The notes: generated from the letters alone by a model not told the origin. 64,000 nucleotides of DNA from Pseudomonadota bacterium (GCA_023412805.1 JAEZRM010000090.1:1-64000), one strand, 5' to 3'; numbered from the stretch's first letter, positions 52,177-61,488 are shown. Made by a program: numbers and translations.

Positions 52177-52470
52177 ATGGAAAGAAGCACGAAGAGCGGC
52201 CCTCGGCGACGGTCGTCGAAGAAGATGGCCGCCCCGGTCATGAGCGAAATCGATCTCGCCCGCCTCGGCGACGGCGTCATAGCCTACATCCGCATCATGT
52301 CGTCGGAGGAGGCCAAGGAGCGCTTCCCCTCGATCGACAACCTGCCCCGCGGCCTGACGCTCTACGCGCTGCACGCAGCGGACGGCACGCCTATCGCGCT
52401 CACCGATACGCGACAGGCCGCCATGAGCCATGCTCTCGGGGATGACCTGGAGATCGCAACGGTGCACTAA
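52177..52470 (+). CDS. DUF1150 family protein
   Basis: This 97-residue protein matches the alphaproteobacterial DUF1150 family, found next to Hsp20 genes. The core reads LARLGDGVIAYIRIMSSEEA and LTLYALHAADGTPIALTDTR. It follows hsp20 by 135 bp and may be controlled from the same RpoH promoter. TTAGGAG precedes ATG 52177. Its function is unknown. Confidence 0.9.
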   Translation: MERSTKSGPRRRSSKKMAAPVMSEIDLARLGDGVIAYIRIMSSEEAKERFPSIDNLPRGLTLYALHAADGTPIALTDTRQAAMSHALGDDLEIATVH

Positions 52471-52563
52471 GGGACGTGCACGCCAGCATCAGCTGAATTT
52501 TGTGACGGCGGGGCGGAAACGCTCCGCCGTTCTGCATATCGACCTCCCTCACACGCGGGCTTT

Positions 52564-52580
52564 CGAGACTTGTCGTCTCG
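52564..52580. promoter_or_regulatory. Palindromic operator candidate upstream of aconitase X
   Basis: CGAGAC-TTGTC-GTCTCG is a perfect inverted repeat 53 bp before the aconitase X start. A second one, GGAC-GCATT-GTCC, is a few bases further (about 52589-52601). Both may be regulator sites. Confidence 0.4.
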
Positions 52581-52632
52581 CACGTTGGGACGCATTGTCC
52601 GTCTGGAATGATTTCAGGGACGGAAATGCCGA

Positions 52633-53889
52633 ATGAAACTTGATGACCATCAGCAGGCCATGCTGGCCGGCGCCGAGGGGCCGGCGCGCAAATACGCCAT
52701 GGAGCAGATCCTCAAGGTTGGCCGCTTCTTCGATGCCGAGGACTGCGTTCCTATTTCCCAGGTGCATCTGATGGCCGACCCCGAGGCGCTCGGCCCCTCG
52801 GGCGTCAATTTCCTCGAAGGTCTCGCCAAGCTACCGCTGCCAGAGCGGCGCGTCCGGGTGCCCGCGATCACGGATCCGCGCGGCGTCGATTTCAATGCCT
52901 ACAAGCGCCTCGGCCAGACCGAGACCATGGCCGACCTCGAGCGCCGCGCGACGGCCGCCTTCGAAGCGCTCGGCTTCATGATGACCAACACCTGCATCAA
53001 CTATCAGTCGGTCATTCCGCCCGTACTCGGTGAGCACATTGCCTTCGGCGATACGGGTTCGTCGATCTATGCGAACAGCGTGCTCGGCGCGCGCACGAAC
53101 TTCGAGGGCGGGCCTTCCGCGCTCGCGGCCGCGCTCACCGGCTACACGCCGCGCTACGGCTATCATCTCGACAGCTATCGCCGCGGCAGGACACATTTCG
53201 AAGTCACCACGCGTCCCCGCGATCTCGCCGAATGGGGTGCGCTCGGTGGCCTCGTCGGCCGCGCCATGCGCTCATACTGGGAAGTCCCCGTGCTGAGCGG
53301 TGCCGAAGGCCCCGTGACCTCCGACGAGATCAAGCAGTTCGGCGCCGCGCTCGCGAGCTTCGGCTCGACGCCGCTCTTCCACATGATCGGCATCACGCCG
53401 GAAGCTCCCGATTTCAAAGCCGTGTTCGACGGCCCCGTCCCCGCCGCAACAGCGCTCGGCCGCGCCGAGATCGACAAGCTCATGGCCTCCTACCGTCCGA
53501 AGGACGACAAGCTCGATGTCGTGGTGTTCGCGGCGCCGCAGCTCTCGCTCTTCGAAATGCAGACACTCGCCGGACTGCTCGACGGGCGCCGCATCCATAA
53601 GAACGTGGCGCTGCTGGCCACGACCTCGCCCGACATCAAAGCCGCGACCGACCGCATGGGCATCACGGCGTCCATCGAAGGCGCCGGCGGCATGGTTCTG
53701 TCGGGCGTGTGCTTCTATCAGATGTATGCACGCGATATCGGCGAAGCCAATGGCTGGAAGCGGCTGATGTCGAACTCGGCAAAGCTCGTCAACATTCTCG
53801 GCGGCTACGGCTACGAGCCCATTCTCGACAGCATGTCCGCGTGCGTCGAAAGCGCCATCGCCGGCCGCATTGTCGGAGCCTCCACATGA
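52633..53889 (+). CDS. Aconitase X, catalytic (large) subunit
   Basis: This 418-residue protein is the AcnX catalytic domain, an aconitase-superfamily dehydratase used, for example, on cis-3-hydroxy-L-proline or mevalonate-5-phosphate. The segments MMTNTCINYQSVIPPVLGEH, AFGDTGSSIYANSVLGARTN and EGAGGMVLSGVCFYQM contain conserved cysteines for the iron-sulfur site. The small subunit gene overlaps the stop codon (ATGA). AGGGACGG precedes ATG 52633. The real substrate is open; the PrpF-like and M20 genes nearby may belong to the same pathway. Confidence 0.92.
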   Translation: MKLDDHQQAMLAGAEGPARKYAMEQILKVGRFFDAEDCVPISQVHLMADPEALGPSGVNFLEGLAKLPLPERRVRVPAITDPRGVDFNAYKRLGQTETMADLERRATAAFEALGFMMTNTCINYQSVIPPVLGEHIAFGDTGSSIYANSVLGARTNFEGGPSALAAALTGYTPRYGYHLDSYRRGRTHFEVTTRPRDLAEWGALGGLVGRAMRSYWEVPVLSGAEGPVTSDEIKQFGAALASFGSTPLFHMIGITPEAPDFKAVFDGPVPAATALGRAEIDKLMASYRPKDDKLDVVVFAAPQLSLFEMQTLAGLLDGRRIHKNVALLATTSPDIKAATDRMGITASIEGAGGMVLSGVCFYQMYARDIGEANGWKRLMSNSAKLVNILGGYGYEPILDSMSACVESAIAGRIVGAST

Positions 53890-54293
53890 GCACCCGCATC
53901 TACAAGGGCCACCCCGGACCCGGCATCAAGGTCACCGGCGAAGCACTCGTTGCCTCGGATAACTTCTCCGCGCGCTATGATCTCGATCTCGTCAAGGGCA
54001 TCGTCTCGCGCCCCGCGCACAAGCTCGCGGGACAAAGCTATGTCGGCAAGATCCTCATCCTCAACATCGCGAAGGGCGGCGTCGCTTCGGCTTGGATGTT
54101 GCGCGATATGGTGCAGAGTGGGCGCACACCGAAGGCGCTCATCCTCAACTTCGCCAATCCGATCATGGCGCAGGGCGCCGCCTTCGCCGACCTGCCGCTC
54201 ATCGACCGTTTTGACGAGGACATCACGCTCGCGATCAAGAGCGGCGAGATGGTCACCGTCGATCCAACGGCGGGGACGCTGACGGTTGGGTAA
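53886..54293 (+). CDS. Aconitase X swivel (small) subunit, DUF126
   Basis: This 135-residue protein is the swivelling domain that completes the AcnX active site (KVTGEALVASDNFSARYDLD, SYVGKILILNIAKGGVASAW). The conserved segment AIKSGEMVTVDPTAGTLTVG closes it. It starts in a 4-bp overlap with the catalytic subunit. The phosphotransferase gene converges with it 13 bp further. Confidence 0.93.
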   Translation: MSTRIYKGHPGPGIKVTGEALVASDNFSARYDLDLVKGIVSRPAHKLAGQSYVGKILILNIAKGGVASAWMLRDMVQSGRTPKALILNFANPIMAQGAAFADLPLIDRFDEDITLAIKSGEMVTVDPTAGTLTVG

Positions 54294-54306
54294 GCAGCTG
54301 CTGCAC

Positions 54307-55386
54307 TCACCCGAGCCTGCTGATGGGCGAGCCTTCCTCGAGCGCCGCGACGGCGAGCGCCAATCGCGCCCGCGTCGTCTCCTTCAATGATCCTCCAGTG
54401 CCGCCGGCGGAGATCAGGAAGAAGCCGTCGTCCCGGTCGAAGTATCCGGCGCCGACGCGGATGACGGACTTGACGATCATGTTGCGCAGGAGATGCAGCC
54501 AGAAACGCTTCTCGTGCTCGACCGGGAGCGCCCGGACGCTTCGATAGCCGTCAATCGCAGAACCAAGAAAATCGGCGCCATGGAAACAGGCGAGCAGCGA
54601 AAGATCATCCATCGCGTCGCCGCTGATAGCATCGTCGAAATCGATGATGGCCACGATGCTATCCGGCGTACCAAGCACGTTCCACAAAGCGAGATCCTTG
54701 TGCACGAAACACCCTTCCGCGTGCCGCAGCAGATCATCGTGGCGCGCAACCTCTCGCTCGATCGCAGCCGTCTCGTCCGCAGAAAGGAAGCCGCGCTCGA
54801 GCAGAAACGTCAGATGCCGCGCGAACTGCGTGTGGAAATAATCGCGATAACTGGCATGGTGCCCGACAAGCGCTCCGCCGTCCGTGCTGTGGAATGTGCC
54901 GTAGCCCTGAAACTTCAGTGACTGCCAGCGTGCCACTGACTTGCCGAGGTCGAACGCCACGCGCGTCTCGTCGAGTTCTCCGGCCTTGAACCAATGATTG
55001 AGATCGCGCGCCTCGATGCGATCCAGCGCCTGCCAGGCAAATGGCACGTATCGACGCGACGCATCACACCCATAGACCATCGGGACCGGCACACCGGTTT
55101 CGCACACCAATCCGACAACCTGCGATTCGATCGCCAGATGCCCATCCTGCTCAGGCCCGTTCTCGACCCGCACGAACATCGCGCGACCATCGATGTCGGC
55201 CTCGAACGTGACGTGATTGCCCTGGCCCGCGCCCGGACGAACCACTACCTGCGCGGTGCCGAAGTAGCTCCGCAAGGCCTCGCCAAGCAGCGCAGCAAGA
55301 TCGACATCCTCAGCGCCACGAAGCGCCGTGCCGTGAAAAGCCGCGGGCCGATCGCATTTCCAGTAGTAGATGTCCCGGCGGCTCAT
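54307..55386 (-). CDS. Aminoglycoside phosphotransferase-fold kinase
   Basis: This 359-residue protein has the APH/choline-kinase fold. The catalytic loop is FVHKDLALWNVL (HxDxxxxN) and the metal loop AIIDFDDAISGD. The N-lobe has FVRVENGPEQDGHLAIESQV with the Glu partner. The family phosphorylates small molecules such as homoserine, choline or methylthioribose; an antibiotic-resistance role is not supported. The MFS gene diverges from it. Confidence 0.82.
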   Translation of the reverse strand: MSRRDIYYWKCDRPAAFHGTALRGAEDVDLAALLGEALRSYFGTAQVVVRPGAGQGNHVTFEADIDGRAMFVRVENGPEQDGHLAIESQVVGLVCETGVPVPMVYGCDASRRYVPFAWQALDRIEARDLNHWFKAGELDETRVAFDLGKSVARWQSLKFQGYGTFHSTDGGALVGHHASYRDYFHTQFARHLTFLLERGFLSADETAAIEREVARHDDLLRHAEGCFVHKDLALWNVLGTPDSIVAIIDFDDAISGDAMDDLSLLACFHGADFLGSAIDGYRSVRALPVEHEKRFWLHLLRNMIVKSVIRVGAGYFDRDDGFFLISAGGTGGSLKETTRARLALAVAALEEGSPISRLG

Positions 55387-55568
55387 GGCATGCGACCTCT
55401 CGCGAAGCGCGAGCTTAACCGGTCGCTCCCTCGCCTGTCAGCTAGCCGGAATTAACCCACAGAAAGGCGAACCGCCCATCAGCCTTGCGCCCCAGACCGG
55501 GTGACCAGCCCCTCGTGTCTTGCTAGTCTCCCGCCAAATACAACAAGCATAGCGCCGGGGAGGCGCAG

Positions 55569-56816
55569 ATGACGCGCGCGCGCATACACTTCCTCTTCCT
55601 GAATATCGGCCACTTCCTGGACCACCTGTTCACCCTCATCTTCGCAACGGTCGCGGCGCTCGCGCTCACACGCGAGTGGGGCATGAGCTACGCCGAGCTC
55701 GTCCCCTATGCGACGCCGGGCTTTGTTGCATTCGGCCTTTTCTCGCTCCCCGCCGGCTGGCTGTCCGATCGCTGGAGCCGCTACGGCATGATGTCGGTGT
55801 TCTTCATCGGCATCGGCCTCGCATCGATCTTCACGGCTTTTGCGAGCACGCCCTTCCAGATCATGCTGCTCCTCTTTTTCGTCGGTGTGCTGGCCGCCAT
55901 CTACCACCCCGTCGGCCTTGCCATGGTCGTCGAAAGCGCCAAAGCTTCTGGCACCGGCCAAGCCATTGCGATCAACGGGGTGTGGGGCAATCTTGGTGTC
56001 GGCAGCGCCGCGCTCATCACCGGCTTCCTCATCGACAATGGCGGCTGGCGCGCGGCCTTCGTTCTTCCAGGCCTTGTCTCGATCGCGATCGGCATCGCCT
56101 ACTTCATCTTCTCACGCCCCGAAATGGCCGCCGAGCAAGCCGAGAAGGCCGCCAAGCGCGCTGCAGCGGCCTCCGCGCCGCCGAAGGCTGCAAGCCCGGA
56201 GCAGCATGCAGACCAGCGCCTCCGCCAGATTCTCCTGCGGCTATCGATCATCATCTTCTGCACCGCCGCGCTCTCGAGCATCGTTTTCCAATCGACGACG
56301 TTCGCGCTGCCAAAAGTCCTCGACGAGCGCATGGGCGGCATAGCTGGCTCGGCCACCGTCGTCGGCTGGTTGGCCTTCGTCGTGTTTGCGATCGCCTCGA
56401 TGGCCCAGCTCGTGGTGGGCCGGCTGCTCGACACGCTCGGGCCACGGATCGTCTTCATGATCGTCGCCGCCATGCAGGTTCTGTTCTTCCTGCTCATGCC
56501 CGGATTGACCGACTGGACGGCACTTGCCGTCGCGCTGGGTTTCATGCTCGGCGCGTTCGGCCAGATCCCGATCAACGACTATATGATCGGCCGCATGGCG
56601 CGTTCGGAGTTCCGTGGCGCCGTCTATGGTGCACGTTACGTCGTGTCGTTCGTCGCGCTTGCCGCGGCACTACCCTTGATTGCCTGGGTTCACGGCAACT
56701 GGGGCTTCGATGCGCTGTTCCGTATTCTTGCCGCTACCGCCGCGATCATCTTCCTCTTCGTCTCGATGATCCCGCGGAAGCTGCCCGTACCCGATGAGAT
56801 CCCGGCGAAAGCTTGA
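55569..56816 (+). CDS. MFS transporter, Fsr/fosmidomycin-resistance-like
   Basis: This 415-residue protein has 12 helices split by a long, charged loop (about 180-215, EKAAKRAAAASAPPKAASPE). Motif A is GWLSDRWSRYGMM. The segment AIYHPVGLAMVVESAKASG resembles the Fsr-type MFS group. It is a probable exporter. A hairpin repeat follows its stop codon. Confidence 0.85.
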   Translation: MTRARIHFLFLNIGHFLDHLFTLIFATVAALALTREWGMSYAELVPYATPGFVAFGLFSLPAGWLSDRWSRYGMMSVFFIGIGLASIFTAFASTPFQIMLLLFFVGVLAAIYHPVGLAMVVESAKASGTGQAIAINGVWGNLGVGSAALITGFLIDNGGWRAAFVLPGLVSIAIGIAYFIFSRPEMAAEQAEKAAKRAAAASAPPKAASPEQHADQRLRQILLRLSIIIFCTAALSSIVFQSTTFALPKVLDERMGGIAGSATVVGWLAFVVFAIASMAQLVVGRLLDTLGPRIVFMIVAAMQVLFFLLMPGLTDWTALAVALGFMLGAFGQIPINDYMIGRMARSEFRGAVYGARYVVSFVALAAALPLIAWVHGNWGFDALFRILAATAAIIFLFVSMIPRKLPVPDEIPAKA

Positions 56817-56929
56817 TTCTTTCTGAAGGACGGCCTACCGGCCGGCGCGCGGTCGCACGCTCATGATTCTCCAGCGCGGTCGCGCGCTCAGGAAGGGGTG
56901 CGCGGACGGGTTTCAACAATCACCAAGTC

Positions 56930-57005
56930 CATAAAAGACGGGGGTTCGGGGGTGTCCCCCGAGCGGGTTACAGGGCGGCAGCCCTGTTCGCGCCGGAGGC
57001 GCGAG
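56930..57005 (-). repeat. Modular hairpin repeat, copy C
   Basis: Read on the minus strand this copy is CGCGCC-TCC-GGCGCG, CAGGG-CTGC-CGCCCTG, CGGGGG-ACA-CCCCCG and AACCCCCGTCTTTTATGG. It is nearly identical to copy A over the middle modules. It ends 6 bp from the stop codon of the hydrolase gene (57012), again between two convergent genes. The 110 bp between it and the MFS stop codon hold nothing recognisable. Confidence 0.8.
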
Positions 57006-57011
57006 GCAGCG

Positions 57012-57647
57012 TTACACTGCCTTCAAGAACGCCGCGATCGCATCCGCTGCCGCTTCGAGATTTCCGCGCCGGGTTGTACCTGAACCGCCGCGCGGTCCGA
57101 GATCGTGATCGCCGTCATGTGCCCAATGGATGCGAATGGCGGGCGGCAGCATGAGCGCCTCGACCTCCGTGCGCGTGCCGAACGGGTCGCGCTCGCCCTG
57201 TATGATGAGTGTCGGGCAGGTGAGTGTTTCGAGGTGCGCAACACGCAAGCGCTCGGGCGTGTTCGGCGGATGAAAAGGGTAACCAAGACAGATGAGCCCC
57301 GCGACTTCCCCGGACTGGTGCAACCGATCCGCAACGTGGCTCGCGACGCGCCCGCCCATGGACTTGCCGCCGATGGCGAACTTGCCTGACGCGCCTTCTG
57401 CGGCCTGACGCGCGACGGAGATCATTTCACCGTCCAGGGTTTCCGCTTTAGGCGGAGGTCTGCGTTTTCCGCCGCTGCGACGCGCCGCCATGTAGGGAAA
57501 TTCGAAGCGCGCGACGCGTACGTTGCGCGTGGCCAGTATCTCGCTGATGCGCTCCATGAAGGGGCTGTCCATGGGCGCGCCGGCGCCGTGCGCCAGCAGC
57601 AGCGTTGCGGCTGCGTCACTCGGACCTGTCCAGAGCAGCTCTGCCAT
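57012..57647 (-). CDS. Alpha/beta hydrolase, Tex30/KANL3-like
   Basis: This 211-residue protein has the compact fold of the Tex30/KANL3 hydrolase family: LLLAHGAGAPMDSPFM, the nucleophile region GGKSMGGRVASHVA with Ser, LIIQGERDPFGTR with Asp, and the HDGDHDL motif with His. The function is probably an esterase, with unknown substrate. ATG 57647 is used; the frame continues to 57731. Confidence 0.85.
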   Translation of the reverse strand: MAELLWTGPSDAAATLLLAHGAGAPMDSPFMERISEILATRNVRVARFEFPYMAARRSGGKRRPPPKAETLDGEMISVARQAAEGASGKFAIGGKSMGGRVASHVADRLHQSGEVAGLICLGYPFHPPNTPERLRVAHLETLTCPTLIIQGERDPFGTRTEVEALMLPPAIRIHWAHDGDHDLGPRGGSGTTRRGNLEAAADAIAAFLKAV

Positions 57648-57787
57648 GACGCCATCATCCCAAAATCGCCGCAGGAATGGCGTTTGTGCCACGCACACAC
57701 AGCGTCGGTCACCAATTTGACGGCGCCTCATTGACCCATGCGCACCAGAGCGTCAAGATCGCGTGTGGCATCATTTTGGGCTGCGGG

Positions 57788-59380
57788 ATGCGGGCGATCA
57801 GCAGAACCGGAGTTGTTGGCTGGATATTGACTATCCTGGCCGGTTTCATGCTGTGCGTCGCATCGGCGGATGCCTCGCCAGAGGGCAAGCGGCGCCTCGT
57901 GCTCGGCACGGCGACGACGTACGGCACATTCGATCCTCACACGATCGATGATCCCGGACAGAACCTCATACGCCTGAACTTCTACGACAGCCTCTTGCGT
58001 TGGACAGGCGCACCGCCGCGACTCCAGCTCTGGCTCGCTGCCCGTCACGAGATGTCGCCGGACGGACAGGTGCACACGTTTCACCTGCGCCCGGACGCGA
58101 AGTTCCACGATGGCTCGCCCGTCCGCGCGGCCGACGTGTCCTATTCGATGGAGCGGCTCCTCGCGCTGAAGCAAGGACCCTATCGGCTCTTTGCGGGCGT
58201 GATCGCGCCGGGCGGCACGCGGGCGCTCAACGAGACCACCGTCGTCTTCAATCTGACCCAGCCCATGCAGGGCTTCGCGACGCTTCTGCCGGAGCTCGCC
58301 GTGGTCAATCGCGCGCTTGTTGCTGCCAACGAGAAGAACAATGACTGGGGGCAGGAATGGCTGCAGCGCAATAGCGCCGGCTCGGGCTCCTACGTGCCTT
58401 TCAGACGCGATCGCGAAGGTGCGTTCATCGCCTCGCGCAATGCCGAGCATTTCATCCCCGACTGGGGTCCGAACGCGATCGACGAGTTCGAGGTCTTTCC
58501 GGTTGCAGATGCCGGCGAGCGCGTGGCCTCGCTGCTCAAGGGCGATCTCGGGGGCATTCTCGGCCATCTCGCCATCGACCAGCTCACGCAGCTGCGCACG
58601 ACACCCGGCTTCCAGGTCGTCGAGCAGCCGACACTCCGTCTCGTACGGGGTGTCCTGCAAAATCGCCGCGCGCCGACCAGCAACATCGATTTCCGCCGCG
58701 CCCTGTCGCACGCCTTCGACTACGAAGGACTGATCAAAGGCCTGCTGGGCGGCACCATGGTGCGCAATGGTTCGCCGCTGCCCGATCTCATCTGGGGCGA
58801 CTCGAACCCGGCTCGCGGCTATCGCTTCGATCTCGGGCTGGCGCGTCAGTATCTGGACAAAGTACCGGAGCCTCTGCCCGAAATCACCATCGGCGCCGTC
58901 GCGGGGCAGGTTCACGCCGAAATGGCGGCCGCGACGCTCAAGCAGGGCCTCGACCAGCTCGGCGTGAAATCCCGCATCGTGGCGGAGCCCGCCGAAGCGA
59001 TCTTCGCCCGATCCCACGATGAAAAGCAGATGTTCGACGTGCTTTTCATGGCTGAGACGCGCCTGCCGCCCGATCCCGATCCGTGGATCGGTGCGCGCTT
59101 CGGCTGTAAGGCCGCCGGAAAGACGAATTATAGCTGGTACTGCAACGAGGCCGTCGAGGCGCTCGTCGCCGAGGCGCGCCGGAGCACGGACCACGCCGCC
59201 CGCTGGCGCAACTACACGGCTGCCGCGACGCTGATCGAGGCCGATGCAGCGGAGCTGTGGATTGGCACGGCCGTGCGTTTCGGTGTCTTCCGGGCTGGAA
59301 TTTCGGGTCTGTTGTTCAGCCCGCTCAACGAGGGCCTGGACCTGCGCTGGACGTCCATCGACCGGCCTGCGGGGCAATAG
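57788..59380 (+). CDS. ABC transporter substrate-binding protein, peptide/oligopeptide type (family 5)
   Basis: This 530-residue periplasmic protein belongs to the SBP_bac_5 group (DppA/OppA). It has a signal peptide (ISRTGVVGWILTILAGFMLC, cleavage about ADA-S) and the typical segments PHTIDDPGQNLIRLNFYDSL, TFHLRPDAKFHDGSPVRAAD and NIDFRRALSHAFDYEGLIKG. No permease or ATPase gene is in the same transcript. It is read towards trxB; yejF and yejE lie 2.4 kb beyond. ATG 57788 gives the signal peptide; the frame begins at 57677. Confidence 0.88.
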   Translation: MRAISRTGVVGWILTILAGFMLCVASADASPEGKRRLVLGTATTYGTFDPHTIDDPGQNLIRLNFYDSLLRWTGAPPRLQLWLAARHEMSPDGQVHTFHLRPDAKFHDGSPVRAADVSYSMERLLALKQGPYRLFAGVIAPGGTRALNETTVVFNLTQPMQGFATLLPELAVVNRALVAANEKNNDWGQEWLQRNSAGSGSYVPFRRDREGAFIASRNAEHFIPDWGPNAIDEFEVFPVADAGERVASLLKGDLGGILGHLAIDQLTQLRTTPGFQVVEQPTLRLVRGVLQNRRAPTSNIDFRRALSHAFDYEGLIKGLLGGTMVRNGSPLPDLIWGDSNPARGYRFDLGLARQYLDKVPEPLPEITIGAVAGQVHAEMAAATLKQGLDQLGVKSRIVAEPAEAIFARSHDEKQMFDVLFMAETRLPPDPDPWIGARFGCKAAGKTNYSWYCNEAVEALVAEARRSTDHAARWRNYTAAATLIEADAAELWIGTAVRFGVFRAGISGLLFSPLNEGLDLRWTSIDRPAGQ

Positions 59381-59540
59381 TCCGGGCACTTCCGCCTCGC
59401 CGCATCTTCCGACTACTGGCCCGCACGCCGGGTTGTAGACGCGGCCAAATGTCCGCACATATGCAGATTTTGACCACGTCGGCCGGATTCCCGTTCGCAA
59501 GCACCTTGCCGGGACTTGAAGGGCTTGCTAATTCGGGCCA

Positions 59541-59557
59541 TATGCGTTTAACGCATA
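59541..59557. promoter_or_regulatory. LysR-type box upstream of trxB-lsrB
   Basis: TATGCGTTTAACGCATA is a perfect palindrome with one central base, 38 bp before the trxB start. It includes TGCG-N5-CGCA, a T-N11-A LysR-type box. A near copy is at 61520-61534, upstream of the small RNA that follows lsrB. Confidence 0.6.
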
Positions 59558-59595
59558 GCTGAAAGACGAGACGGAAGCGTCCGGAAGGCGATCTC

Positions 59596-60564
59596 ATGAC
59601 AACTCCCCGCCATGCCAAAGTGATCATTCTCGGCTCGGGCCCCGCCGGCTACACAGCCGCGATCTACGCCGCCCGCGCCATGCTCAAACCCTTGATCATT
59701 CAAGGCAATCAGCCGGGCGGCCAGCTCACGATCACAACCGACGTCGAGAACTATCCGGGCTTTGCCAAGGTCATCCAGGGCCCCTGGCTGATGGAGGAAA
59801 TGCGCGCGCAAGCCGAGCACGTCGGCACCGAAGTGGTCATGGACCATGTCGTAAAGGTGTCGCTCGGCAAGCGTCCCTTCCTGCTCGAGTGCGACTCCGG
59901 CGACAGCTACACGTGCGATGCCCTCATCATCTGCACGGGGGCGCAGGCGCGCTGGATCGGGATGCCGAGCGAGGCCGCGTTCCAGGGCCATGGCGTCTCC
60001 GCCTGCGCCACCTGCGACGGGTTCTTCTATCGTGACAAGGAAGTGATCGTTGTCGGCGGCGGTAACACCGCTGTCGAGGAGGCGATATTCCTTACGAATT
60101 TCGCGAAGAAGGTCACCGTCGTGCATCGGCGCGACAGCTTCCGCGCCGAGCGCATTCTGCAAGACCGCCTCTTCAAGAACCCCAAGATCGAGGTGCTCTG
60201 GGATACGACCCTCGAGGAGATTACCGGCGATACCGATCCGGTGAAGAGCGTCACCGGCGTGCGCCTGCGCAATGTGCGCACCGGCGCCATCGAAAGCCGG
60301 CCCGTCGACGGCGTCTTCATTGCCATCGGGCACGCGCCGGCGACCGAGCTTTTCGTCGGGCAGCTTCCGATGACCAAGGGAAACTATCTGATCACGAAAC
60401 CGGATTCGACCGCCACCGACATCCCCGGCGTATTCGCCGCCGGCGACGTCAAGGACGAGGTCTATCGCCAGGCGGTGACGGCCGCCGGCATGGGCTGCAT
60501 GGCGGCACTAGAGGCGGAACGGTTCCTTGCCCATGCGGGCGAGCACCTCGAAGCCGCACAGTAA
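59596..60564 (+). CDS. trxB: Thioredoxin-disulfide reductase
   Basis: This 322-residue enzyme passes electrons from NADPH through FAD to thioredoxin. It has VIILGSGPAGYTAAIYAARA, the active-site disulfide Cys137/Cys140 (CATC in SACATCDGFFYR), the NADPH motif VVGGGNTAVEEAIFL and the C-terminal FAD motif GVFAAGDVKDEVYRQAVTA. It is followed by lsrB after 21 bp, an order conserved in Rhizobiales. ATG 59596 follows GGAAGGCGATCTC. Confidence 0.97.
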   Translation: MTTPRHAKVIILGSGPAGYTAAIYAARAMLKPLIIQGNQPGGQLTITTDVENYPGFAKVIQGPWLMEEMRAQAEHVGTEVVMDHVVKVSLGKRPFLLECDSGDSYTCDALIICTGAQARWIGMPSEAAFQGHGVSACATCDGFFYRDKEVIVVGGGNTAVEEAIFLTNFAKKVTVVHRRDSFRAERILQDRLFKNPKIEVLWDTTLEEITGDTDPVKSVTGVRLRNVRTGAIESRPVDGVFIAIGHAPATELFVGQLPMTKGNYLITKPDSTATDIPGVFAAGDVKDEVYRQAVTAAGMGCMAALEAERFLAHAGEHLEAAQ

Positions 60565-60585
60565 CAAACGAAGAGGAAACGTCGC

Positions 60586-61488
60586 GTGCCGGGGCATATG
60601 GACTGGGACAAGTTGCGCATCTTCCACTCGGCTGCCGAGGCTGGAAGCTTCACTCATGCGGGCGAAAGCCTGCGGATGAGCCAATCCGCCGTCAGCCGCC
60701 AGGTCTCGGCGCTCGAGAAAGAGCTCGGTGTTTCGCTCTTTCACCGCCACGCGCGCGGCCTTGTGCTCACCGAGCAGGGCGAGATGCTGTTCCGCACCGC
60801 CAGCGAGGTGATGAACAAGCTGCAGACCGCGGAGTCGCTGCTCTCCGATTCAACGACGAAGCCGGCAGGCGACCTCCGTGTCACCGCGACGGTCGGTCTC
60901 GGCTCGGTCTGGATCACCCAGCGTCTGCGCGAGTTCCTCGAGCTCTATCCCGACATCCGGGTCGAGCTGATCCTCAATGACGAGCCTGTCGATCTCTCCA
61001 TGCGGGTCGCCGACGTCGCCATCTGGGCGCGCGAGCCCTCACAAGGCGACCTCATTCGCCGGCCGCTCTTCACAATGCAGACGCACTGCTACGCGTCGAG
61101 CCAGTACATTCGCAAGTTTGGCACCCCGGCGAACGTTGCCGACCTCGACCGGCATCGGATCGTGTCCTTCGTCGGCAATCCAGCGCCCCACCTCTCCCAT
61201 ATCAACATGCTCGAATCGCTCGGCCGCGAGGGGCGTGCGCCGCGAATCCCGGTCATGCGCGCGAGCGCGATTCTGGCCCTGAAGTACGCGATCCGATCCG
61301 GCATCGGCATCGGCATGATCCCCGACTACCTCACGCAGGAGGAAGCAGACCTGGTACCCGTTCTGGCAGATCTCGAACTGCCGAAGCTGCCGGTCTACTT
61401 CGTGTATCCGGAAGAGCTGAAGACGGCAAAAAAAGTCCAGGTTTTCCGGGACTTCATGGTGGCAAAAGGCCGGCAATGGAAATACTAG
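60586..61488 (+). CDS. lsrB: LysR family transcriptional regulator, LsrB/VtlR type
   Basis: This 300-residue regulator begins with MDWDKLRIFHSAAEAGSFTH and has the HTH MSQSAVSRQVSALEKELG, then ends in FRDFMVAKGRQWKY; these match the Sinorhizobium LsrB and Brucella VtlR group, which controls small RNAs of the AbcR type. The GTG at 60586 has GAGGAAAC 7 bases before it; an ATG at 60598 is also possible. The gene is in one operon with trxB. A structured small RNA begins about 100 bp after its stop codon. Confidence 0.9.
   Translation: MPGHMDWDKLRIFHSAAEAGSFTHAGESLRMSQSAVSRQVSALEKELGVSLFHRHARGLVLTEQGEMLFRTASEVMNKLQTAESLLSDSTTKPAGDLRVTATVGLGSVWITQRLREFLELYPDIRVELILNDEPVDLSMRVADVAIWAREPSQGDLIRRPLFTMQTHCYASSQYIRKFGTPANVADLDRHRIVSFVGNPAPHLSHINMLESLGREGRAPRIPVMRASAILALKYAIRSGIGIGMIPDYLTQEEADLVPVLADLELPKLPVYFVYPEELKTAKKVQVFRDFMVAKGRQWKY

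Noticed and set aside
54307..55386. Antibiotic-resistance phosphotransferase
   Set aside because: The fold is shared by many metabolic kinases, and nothing nearby suggests resistance.
57728..59500. 590-codon open frame on the minus strand across the substrate-binding protein gene
   Set aside because: It is antisense to a family 5 binding protein with all expected motifs; composition is Arg/Glu/Ala-rich without domain structure.
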